In this document: piece by piece, positions 17,188 through 22,661 of the stretch
Numbering within the stretch: position 1 is the stretch's first letter
Layout of the letters: the number at the start of each line of letters is the position of its first letter
Assembly (NCBI GenBank): GCA_900549415.1
Contig: URNX01000024.1
Span: 1 to 50,592, forward strand
DNA: 50,592 nt
Reading direction: 5' to 3'
DNA from: an uncultured bacterium
GTDB lineage: Bacteria > Verrucomicrobiota > Lentisphaeria > Victivallales > UBA1829
Translations under genes and position numbers: made by a program
Notes under the pieces: generated by a model
The model's database searches: none
Told to the model about the DNA's origin: nothing
Seen by the model: only the letters and a program-made list of their open reading frames with translations

Positions 17188-18662
17188 CACTCCTCCAGAT
17201 ATTTTTTCACTGTGTTGCGCGCGAGACCGAGGGCGGCGGAAGTCCTGGTGAGATTGCCGTCGTATTTCGCGTAGACCCGCTTGACGTGCAGGCGCGCGGC
17301 AGACTCAAAATCATCCGGAATCTCCGGCTCGTAATGCGGGACCAGACTGCTGGACATCTCGCGGTGCTCGGCAATCAACTTGCTGAAATCGGTGATCTCA
17401 AGCACGCTTGCACGCTCCAGAATGTTGAACAGTTCACGGACGTTGCCCGGATAATCGTACAGCTTCAGCGCTTCAATCTGTTCCGGGGCAAGGTGACGCC
17501 GGTGCTGCTTGATCCAGTAGCCGTCCGCAATCTGCGCAATATCCTCCTTGTGCTCGCGGAGCGGCGGAACCCGGAGCTGAATGACATTCAGACGGTAGTA
17601 GAGATCTTCGCGGAATTTTCCGTCGCGCACCATCGCGGCAAGGTCGCGGTTGGTCGCCGTGAGCAGACGGACATCAACCTCGATTTCATCCTTCCCGCCC
17701 ATTGGCGTGAACCGTCCGCCCTCAAGAACGCGGAGAAGAATTCCCTGCGCTTCCAGCGGCAGCTCACCGATTTCATCCAGAAAAAGCGTTCCGCCGTTCG
17801 CCTGCTTGAAGAGTCCGTCCTTCCGCTCGGCCGCTCCGGTGAATGCACCTTTTTCGTAGCCGAAAAAACGGCTTTCGAGCAGATTCGGCGTGACGCTTGC
17901 GCAGTTGAACGCCAGAAACGGCTCTTTGCTGCGCGGCGATTTGTTGTGAATCTGAAGCGCGACGGTCTCTTTGCCGGTTCCGCTTTCGCCGAAAATGTGA
18001 ACTCGCGCGTGGTCGTGTCCGGCAACACGGTTGATGTTTTCGAGCAGTTTCCGGATCGCCTCGCTTTTTCCGACAAGCTCCCGCGAGCCGAAGCGTTTGT
18101 AGTGAGCGACCATCTGTTTCTCACCCGGACTCCACCTGCTGACCGGATCGGCGTTTGCAATGTGGCGGATTGCATCCCCGTAGGCGTTGTCGTCCTGATA
18201 GTTGCGGTAGTAAAACATCGCCGCCTCGATCAGCTGTTTGTACTGTTTGGAATCCTCCGTCGGTTCTTTCGGAAGCAGACGTTCGCGGATATCGCCGCCC
18301 GGAAGCCCGAAACAGGAACCGACAGCTTCGAGCAGCCCGTCCTCGTTGATGTAACAGTCAATTTTTGACCGGATTTCAGGATCAATGCCGTCCGGAAGTT
18401 CAAGCGCGCTGATCCACTTGACATGAACCTTCTTTTTCTCCAGCTGTTTCAGTGCAGAGAGCAGGTCGCCGGAGTTCCCGGTCAGACCGATTCCGAGAAT
18501 ATAGATGTCCTTATAGTTCCTTGCTGAATTCGAATTCAGATATTCCGGAAGACGCCGAGTGCTCATTCCGCGGATGTCTGCGGTTCTGCAGGCGCGGAGC
18601 GCAAGAGCGGCCGCCGCGGCGTAATCAATCCATCCCCAGCCGGTAAGAATCAGTGTGTCCAT
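17187..18662 (-). CDS. Sigma-54 enhancer-binding activator with unusual N-terminal domain
   Basis: A 491-residue regulator. Residues ~195-420 are the sigma-54 AAA+ domain: Walker A GESGTGKE at 225-232, the sigma-54 contact loop GAFTGA at 272-277, Walker B GTLFLDE, and an arginine-finger region. The C-terminus has a Fis-type helix-turn-helix (NLTRTSAALGLARNTVKKYL). The N-terminal ~190 residues are not REC, GAF or PAS. Alternating strands (LILTGWGWIDYAAAA; DIYILGIGLTG; VHVKWIS) loosely recall a Rossmann-like or degenerate DHH phosphoesterase fold and probably sense a ligand. The start at 18662 has GGAG 8 bases upstream; 18698 is possible. It lies between two nuclease genes in one operon. Confidence 0.88.
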   Translation of the reverse strand: MDTLILTGWGWIDYAAAAALALRACRTADIRGMSTRRLPEYLNSNSARNYKDIYILGIGLTGNSGDLLSALKQLEKKKVHVKWISALELPDGIDPEIRSKIDCYINEDGLLEAVGSCFGLPGGDIRERLLPKEPTEDSKQYKQLIEAAMFYYRNYQDDNAYGDAIRHIANADPVSRWSPGEKQMVAHYKRFGSRELVGKSEAIRKLLENINRVAGHDHARVHIFGESGTGKETVALQIHNKSPRSKEPFLAFNCASVTPNLLESRFFGYEKGAFTGAAERKDGLFKQANGGTLFLDEIGELPLEAQGILLRVLEGGRFTPMGGKDEIEVDVRLLTATNRDLAAMVRDGKFREDLYYRLNVIQLRVPPLREHKEDIAQIADGYWIKQHRRHLAPEQIEALKLYDYPGNVRELFNILERASVLEITDFSKLIAEHREMSSSLVPHYEPEIPDDFESAARLHVKRVYAKYDGNLTRTSAALGLARNTVKKYLEE

Positions 18663-18706
18663 ATTCTGGTCTCCAAAATTTGACAGGTTGATGTTCATAA
18701 AATAAT

Positions 18707-19249
18707 CTACTCCATGTTCGGTGAAAATTCAAATTTCCGGATGAATTTTTTTTGCAGTCCGGTGTTCGCGACAATTCTCGCGCAGGCGATTGCATCGTCG
18801 AGCGCATCGTGATGTTTGAAGGTGAATCCGAAATGCGCCGCCACCGAATCGAGCGTGTGTGAGGGCAGGTCCGGCAGATGTTCCCGGCTGATTTCAAGAC
18901 TGCATGCATAGGGAAAGGCGATCGCCGGGAGACTGTAGAGTTTGAGCGCGCATTTCAGGTGCCGCAGATCGAATTGCGCGTTGTGTGCAATGACGCATTC
19001 ACCCGAAAGCAGAACTCCTTTCAGAGAATCCCAGATTTCCGGAAATTCCGGCGATTCGCGCAGTTCCAGATATTCGATTCCGTGGATTTCGGTAAACTTC
19101 GGCAGCATCCAATCCACGGATGCGTGCGGACGCACAAGCCACTCGCATGTTTTTGTGAGTTTCCCGTCTTCCAGAAGTGCCGCTCCGACCGCGCAAATGC
19201 TTCCGCTGTTCGGATTCGCTGTTTCAAAGTCCAGACCAACCAGTTTCAT
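18707..19249 (-). CDS. DEDDh 3'-5' exonuclease (DnaQ/RNase T-like)
   Basis: A 180-residue single-domain exonuclease. Motif I is DFET (Asp7, Glu9), motif II is HNAQFD (Asp94), and motif III is HHDALDDA (His147, Asp152), giving the full DEDDh set. Stand-alone proteins of this size digest single-stranded DNA or RNA 3' ends, as do the DNA polymerase III epsilon subunit, RNase T or oligoribonuclease. Which nucleic acid is attacked is unknown. The start at 19249 follows AAAGGA; the frame upstream crosses the promoter. It is the first gene of the operon with the sigma-54 activator 44 bases downstream, and is preceded by a sigma-54 promoter. Confidence 0.9.
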   Translation of the reverse strand: MKLVGLDFETANPNSGSICAVGAALLEDGKLTKTCEWLVRPHASVDWMLPKFTEIHGIEYLELRESPEFPEIWDSLKGVLLSGECVIAHNAQFDLRHLKCALKLYSLPAIAFPYACSLEISREHLPDLPSHTLDSVAAHFGFTFKHHDALDDAIACARIVANTGLQKKFIRKFEFSPNME

Positions 19250-19291
19250 TGTTTGTTCCTTTCGCTGTCTGCTGATTTTGTAAAAATATTT

Positions 19292-19308
19292 AGCAGATTG
19301 CGTGCCAA
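19292..19308 (-). promoter_or_regulatory. Sigma-54 promoter of the exonuclease-EBP-nuclease operon
   Basis: Reading leftward the sequence is TTGGCACGCAATCTGCT, close to the consensus YTGGCACGRNNNTTGCW. GG and GC are exactly 10 bases apart. The predicted transcript start is about 12 bases further left, some 35 bases before the exonuclease ATG. It implies that the activator controls its own operon. Confidence 0.75.
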
Positions 19309-19347
19309 GTCTCATCCTCCCTGACTTTCTTCATTTGCCGGCGCTCT

Positions 19348-19366
19348 GCTGTTCAGAAACTGAAAG
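19348..19366 (+). promoter_or_regulatory. Candidate enhancer (EBP-binding) site 1
   Basis: The site GCTGTTCAGAAACTGAAAG matches site 2 at 15 of 19 positions. The core TGTTCAGAAA recurs 21 bp away, i.e. two helical turns on the same DNA face. It lies between the two divergent sigma-54 promoters, as expected for a shared upstream activating sequence. Confidence 0.5.
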
Positions 19367-19368
19367 GT

Positions 19369-19387
19369 TTTGTTCAGAAAATGACAG
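19369..19387 (+). promoter_or_regulatory. Candidate enhancer (EBP-binding) site 2
   Basis: The site TTTGTTCAGAAAATGACAG is a direct repeat of site 1. It also resembles a third copy at 21269-21287 (15 of 19 positions). It ends 43 bases before the GG of the rightward sigma-54 promoter. Overlapping it, AGAAACTG and CAGTTTCT form an inverted repeat (19355-19362 and 19385-19392). Confidence 0.5.
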
Positions 19388-19428
19388 TTTCTTTCTGTTG
19401 CCCTGTTCCGTTTGAGCGTGAAGACGGG

Positions 19429-19445
19429 TTGGCACGCGATCTGCT
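19429..19445 (+). promoter_or_regulatory. Sigma-54 promoter of the 19.5-21.3 kb operon
   Basis: TTGGCACGCGATCTGCT has GG and GC exactly 10 bases apart. It differs from the divergent promoter at 19292-19308 in a single base. The ribosome site and ATG at 19480 follow about 35 bases later. Confidence 0.75.
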
Positions 19446-19479
19446 GTTCTTTCCGGCAGAAACATAACAGGAGAAATCT

Positions 19480-19950
19480 ATGAATCCTTCTATTACACTG
19501 CTCGTTTCAGCCATTCTCGGAACGGAACAGACGGTTTCTGTGGAGACTCGTAAAGTGCGTTTTGAGGAGCTTCCCGCGGCGTGTGCAGACGAATCAGAGT
19601 CGGACAAACACGCGAAGGTCATGAATTTTGATCTTGATGGCGACGGTCAGGATGAAATGCTGGTTGCTGCCGGTTCCGGTGGAGACCATTGGAGTGTCAT
19701 GGCGCATACTGCGGAAGGCTGGAGGTGCGCCGGACGCGTCTCGGGTGAACTTTCGTTTGTCAGCCGTCCGGATTGCCGCGGACTCCTTGCCCGTCTTCCG
19801 CTGGGCAGGGATGAGGCTCGCTGGAATTTTTACGAACTCCGGAACGGTGTTCTGCAGAATCCGGTGAGCGCAAGCGTGCAATACGCGCGGTCGGGGAACG
19901 ACATCCTGCGCTCCCGACCGGTGAAGATAGAGGTGAAAACGGGAAAATGA
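19480..19950 (+). CDS. Hypothetical protein with Asp-rich calcium-loop motif
   Basis: A 156-residue protein of unknown function. The N-terminal ~20 residues are hydrophobic without a basic leader, so export is uncertain. Around residues 47-56 is MNFDLDGDGQDE, an EF-hand or FG-GAP-like calcium-binding loop, followed by GGDHWSVM and several short strands. This pattern resembles a single VCBS/FG-GAP blade. AACAGGAG precedes the ATG. It is the first gene of an operon behind a sigma-54 promoter, and its stop overlaps the next start in ATGA. It should be part of the response switched on by the adjacent EBP. Confidence 0.65.
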   Translation: MNPSITLLVSAILGTEQTVSVETRKVRFEELPAACADESESDKHAKVMNFDLDGDGQDEMLVAAGSGGDHWSVMAHTAEGWRCAGRVSGELSFVSRPDCRGLLARLPLGRDEARWNFYELRNGVLQNPVSASVQYARSGNDILRSRPVKIEVKTGK

Positions 19951-20486
19951 AAAGGGAACTTCAACAACAGCTTTACGAAACCGCGCCGGTCCTTTACGGT
20001 CTGGTGAAGGATTCTCCGCTCTGGAAGATTTCTGCTTCGGATGATCTGTTTCCGTTTCTGCTGGAACTTTCAACGGCGATTGAGAAATTCAACCGGCGGT
20101 ACCGCAAACGCTATGTGCGAGTCATGCGGATCCGCATGGTTGAGGGAAAGCTGGAGTTCCTGACGCATCGCCCGGTCGCGTGCATCGAAAAACTGATTGC
20201 CGCCACACGCCTGCGAATCCGTCGGTACCGGAAAGAAATCCGGAGCAATTTCATCCGCCGGGCGCGGAAGATGCAGAGCACGGCGCTGTTCGGTTCGTCG
20301 CTGCTGCCCGAATGGAACGCGCTGATGCCGGATGAGCTCCGGACTCTGGAGTGTCTCCTCGGCTATGCGGAACGTTTCGCGGTGTCGAAGGGGGACTGGC
20401 TGATGATTGCGCACTGGTACCGCCGTTATCTGCACGACGGCGACAACGAGTTGCGCTGTCTGGAGAACAGTGAACGCTGTGAGTGA
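19947..20486 (+). CDS. Hypothetical basic helical protein
   Basis: A 179-residue protein rich in Arg, Leu and Tyr, predicted mostly helical from its pattern. It has no signal peptide or membrane segment. A basic central section (RLRIRRYRKEIRSNFIRRAR, about residues 91-110) could bind nucleic acid. I do not recognise a family. Start and stop overlap the neighbouring genes by 4 bases (ATGA at the start, GTGA at the end), so the three genes form one coupled operon under the sigma-54 promoter at 19429. Confidence 0.65.
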   Translation: MKRELQQQLYETAPVLYGLVKDSPLWKISASDDLFPFLLELSTAIEKFNRRYRKRYVRVMRIRMVEGKLEFLTHRPVACIEKLIAATRLRIRRYRKEIRSNFIRRARKMQSTALFGSSLLPEWNALMPDELRTLECLLGYAERFAVSKGDWLMIAHWYRRYLHDGDNELRCLENSERCE

Positions 20487-20494
20487 GGCATGTC

Positions 20495-21298
20495 ATGTTC
20501 AGCATAATGAAAAACCGTGAATTGCGGACCGCCGCCGCGCTGCATTGCGAGGATAATATATATGAATTGAAACGCACGCGGATTCTGCGTGTCGTCCGCG
20601 AGTACGACGGCAGTCTGGAGCTTGCCGCGGAGAGACTCGGCTGTTCGGTCGGAACGGTCCGCCGTTCGCTGCGGTTTGTCGCGTTTGAGCATCTTTTGAA
20701 GGATCCGTCGCTTGCGGACCGTTTTGACTGGCGCACGATGACGCGGCGGAAATGGCGGCGCCTTCTGATCCGCCGCCCGGAGTTCATCGCTCGTCTTCCG
20801 AAACGTTCGGACGGCGATGTGTTATACGCGATGGATGTAGCGGAGATTCTGACGCGCCGTCCGGAACTTGCGCCGCACTTTGACTTGAATTATTGGAATG
20901 AGCTGAAGCTGGACTTCTGCTGGTCGGAACTGCTTTCGCATCGTCCGGAGTTTGCGCCGCAGTGCGATTTTTCTGTCTGGGAGGAGGGGTGCGCTGTGAG
21001 AGATCTTTTGTGCCGCCAACCGCAGTTTTTTGACCGTATCCGTCTTGACCTTCTGAAGCCGTATCACTGGGATATTCTGCTCCGGCATCAGCCGCATCTG
21101 TCGCGGCGCATGGAAGCGCGTGCCCGGACGGAGTGGCCGTTCGGTTATCGGGTTTATCATCTTCTTCATCATCCGGAGGACGAGGCGGAGTTTACGGAAT
21201 GGGACCGTGTGGAAGAAGCGGACCGTCTTGACTTTCGGCGTGAGCAGCCGGGGATATATGTGCGTCACTTTGCTCAAAAAAATACAGGAGATGGTTAA
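20495..21298 (+). CDS. Hypothetical protein with HTH-like N-terminus and W-LL-RPEF repeats
   Basis: A 267-residue protein. Near the N-terminus, GSLELAAERLGCSVGTVRRSL looks like a Fis-type helix-turn-helix, similar in style to the C-terminus of the nearby EBP. The rest consists of about five degenerate repeats of ~25 residues with the core W-x-x-LL-x-x-(R/Q)P-(E/Q)-F, for example WRRLLIRRPEF, WSELLSHRPEF and WDILLRHQPHL. Such repeats probably make a helical solenoid for binding partners. ATG at 20495 has GAGG 6 bases upstream; an in-frame GTG at 20483 overlapping the previous stop is possible. It is the last gene of its operon. Confidence 0.65.
   Translation: MFSIMKNRELRTAAALHCEDNIYELKRTRILRVVREYDGSLELAAERLGCSVGTVRRSLRFVAFEHLLKDPSLADRFDWRTMTRRKWRRLLIRRPEFIARLPKRSDGDVLYAMDVAEILTRRPELAPHFDLNYWNELKLDFCWSELLSHRPEFAPQCDFSVWEEGCAVRDLLCRQPQFFDRIRLDLLKPYHWDILLRHQPHLSRRMEARARTEWPFGYRVYHLLHHPEDEAEFTEWDRVEEADRLDFRREQPGIYVRHFAQKNTGDG
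21269..21287 (+). promoter_or_regulatory. Candidate enhancer (EBP-binding) site 3
   Basis: TTTGCTCAAAAAAATACAG matches site 2 (19369-19387) at 15 of 19 positions. It ends 63 bases before the GG of the third sigma-54-like promoter. It lies inside the 3' end of the preceding gene. Confidence 0.4.
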
Positions 21299-21348
21299 AA
21301 TTTGACCGTTAATGGAGTCCCGGTCCGCTTTTTTGAGTGTGAGGCGGG

Positions 21349-21365
21349 TTGGCATGAGAAATGCT
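21349..21365 (+). promoter_or_regulatory. Sigma-54-like promoter upstream of the AAA+ operon
   Basis: TTGGCATGAGAAATGCT has GG and GC exactly 10 bases apart. The 17 bases before it resemble those before the 19429 promoter (TTTGAG, GTGA and CGGGT in the same order). It is less close to consensus than the other two. Confidence 0.6.
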
Positions 21366-21388
21366 TTTACGGAATCATCCAATGCTCA

Positions 21389-21404
21389 TTGCAAGGACTT
21401 GCAA
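21389..21404. promoter_or_regulatory. Inverted repeat upstream of the sigma-70 promoter
   Basis: TTGCAAG-GA-CTTGCAA is a near-perfect palindrome 27 bases before the -35 box. It could be an operator. In RNA started at the sigma-54 promoter, its right half could also compete for TTGCAAGT in the downstream leader hairpin. Confidence 0.35.
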
Positions 21405-21431
21405 ATCCGGCGGATTTTTACGGAAAAATAC

Positions 21432-21460
21432 TTGACAAATGTCGGTGTTGAAGTTATAGT
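21432..21460 (+). promoter_or_regulatory. Near-consensus sigma-70 promoter
   Basis: TTGACA and TATAGT are separated by exactly 17 bases. It predicts a transcript start near 21467, giving a leader of about 230 bases that ends at the terminator at 21668-21696. Confidence 0.7.
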
Positions 21461-21466
21461 AAATGT

Positions 21467-21696
21467 CTAAAGTCAAACAAAAAAGGAGACTTGAGGCAAG
21501 AGACGAAACGACAGCGCGACATTTGACAATTTGTACGTAAATTTTACCGTACCATCGAAAAACTTGCAATTTTGCTTTGGGAGAACGGAAAGTAGAAAGA
21601 ACGTACCAAACATAGTTTGGCACGGGTTCTTTCCTTGTGTTCTTCCGGGTTTTGCAAGTACCTTCGATGGGCATGGATTGATTCCGTGCCTTTTTT
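21467..21696 (+). ncRNA. Structured leader or small RNA before the AAA+ operon
   Basis: The 450 bases between genes hold no convincing ORF but do hold a long imperfect hairpin. CCATCGAA (21551) pairs with TTCGATGG (21662), ACTTGCAA (21561) with TTGCAAGT (21651), CGGAA (21585) with TTCCG (21642), GAAAGAAC (21594) with GTTCTTTC (21625), and CCAAAC (21605) with GTTTGG (21614) around a 3-base loop. A sigma-70 promoter lies upstream and an intrinsic terminator directly follows. It is either an independent small RNA of ~230 bases or a 5' leader with attenuation of the operon. The ends are approximate, and I do not recognise a known RNA family. Confidence 0.6.
21668..21696 (+). terminator. Intrinsic terminator in the leader of the AAA+ operon
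   Basis: GGCATGGA and TCCGTGCC flank a 5-base loop and are followed by seven T. The stem shares its first bases with the outer arm of the leader hairpin. It lies 52 bases before the first ATG of the operon, and no further promoter is seen between them. Readthrough would therefore be needed to express the operon. Confidence 0.8.
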
Positions 21697-21748
21697 TGTC
21701 GGGAAAAACAGCAGAACATTCACGAAACAGAAACTCAAGGAGAACGAA

Positions 21749-22195
21749 ATGGAAAAAAAGGAATTGACAGCACTTGAGAATGAGCAGAGCGCTCTTCTGA
21801 AGGAGTTTGAGGACTCCAAACTTGGAGTGGACGAGTTTATTCTCAAATACTTCAAAGAGAAAGGCGTTGCCGATCCGGAAGCGACCCTGAAGCGGATGGA
21901 CGAGACGTTTCGCGTAATTGACACTTGCTATGATGCTCTTAAAGCCGCAAAGGAATCTGGAGATGACAGGAAGGTTATCTTGCGGGGAATCTGTGACAAG
22001 GCTTTTGAAGGACAAGATCCGGAAGTTGTGGGGCGATCTCTTTCTCAAATTATTTCTTCTCTCGGAGGGGAAGTTGACCTGCAAAATCCCTTATCATATG
22101 AAGGTTTTGACTCTATTGAGTTGATTGATGCTTTTGATAAGGCTCTTGCGAAGTATGAGCTTTCAGCTTTAATGAAAAACGGGGAGACTATGTGA
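21749..22195 (+). CDS. Hypothetical acidic protein, first gene of the AAA+ operon
   Basis: A 148-residue, Glu/Asp/Lys-rich, mostly helical protein without a signal peptide or membrane segment. I do not recognise a family. The start at 21749 follows CAAGGAG at good spacing; an upstream in-frame extension would overlap the structured leader. Its stop overlaps the start of the next gene, suggesting coupled translation. Base composition is lower in GC than in the genes left of 21.3 kb. It probably works with the next two genes. Confidence 0.7.
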   Translation: MEKKELTALENEQSALLKEFEDSKLGVDEFILKYFKEKGVADPEATLKRMDETFRVIDTCYDALKAAKESGDDRKVILRGICDKAFEGQDPEVVGRSLSQIISSLGGEVDLQNPLSYEGFDSIELIDAFDKALAKYELSALMKNGETM

Positions 22196-22659
22196 GTATG
22201 AACGGAGATTTGGCAAACTTCCGAAAAGTAATGGCGGCACGTTTTGTGGCAGAGGAGGGGTTTACTCCGGAAGAAGCTGCGACGACTGCAGATAAAGGGA
22301 CATTCCAGGCTGAAATCGCTAAGGCTGTTGCGGAAGAGCAAATGACCGCGGAGGAAGGCACAGAATGTCTGCTTGACCGAATGGCGGCTTCTGCTGCGGC
22401 AATTCTCAGCCCGGCGTTTTGCTCAAAGTATGGATGTAAGATCGGGGCCGCTGTCGGAGCTTTCTTCGGCAATAAACTCCATGCATCACAATCTGTTTGT
22501 GCCGCAGTTGGCAAAGCTGTCGGAGCTACAGTTGGAATGGTCGGTACCTACACAATCGCAAAAGGACTTAAACTGGTTGCAACAGCTGCGAAAAAAGTTT
22601 GCGAGTGGGGGCGCAGTTTATTTGTGGGCAATTCGGAAAAAGAGAAAGTTCAGGCTTGA
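22192..22659 (+). CDS. Hypothetical small protein with Gly/Ala-rich membrane-like segment
   Basis: A 155-residue protein. The N-terminal half is acidic and helical. Residues ~65-135 are rich in Ala, Gly and Val with GxxxG-like spacing (KIGAAVGAFFG, AVGKAVGATVGMVG), resembling a glycine-zipper hairpin that could insert into a membrane. A basic C-terminal tail follows. The start is uncertain: GTG at 22192 has GGGGAG 5 bases upstream and overlaps the previous stop, while ATG at 22198 would remove two residues. It ends 2 bases before the ATPase start. Function unknown; a membrane-acting partner of the ATPase is one possibility. Confidence 0.65.
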   Translation: MSMNGDLANFRKVMAARFVAEEGFTPEEAATTADKGTFQAEIAKAVAEEQMTAEEGTECLLDRMAASAAAILSPAFCSKYGCKIGAAVGAFFGNKLHASQSVCAAVGKAVGATVGMVGTYTIAKGLKLVATAAKKVCEWGRSLFVGNSEKEKVQA

Positions 22660-22661
22660 AA

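Noticed and set aside
21491..21523. Leader peptide starting at TTG after AAAGGAG
   Set aside because: The spacing to the ribosome site is too short and the peptide of about 11 residues has no regulatory codon run.
21467..21696. 6S RNA
   Set aside because: Length and long-hairpin shape are compatible, but I could not see the conserved central bubble arrangement, and the RNA precedes an accessory operon instead of usual 6S neighbours.
22599..22661. Upstream in-frame start of the AAA+ ATPase
   Set aside because: It would overlap the preceding gene by more than 60 bases and has no ribosome site; ATG at 22662 fits the family N-terminus.
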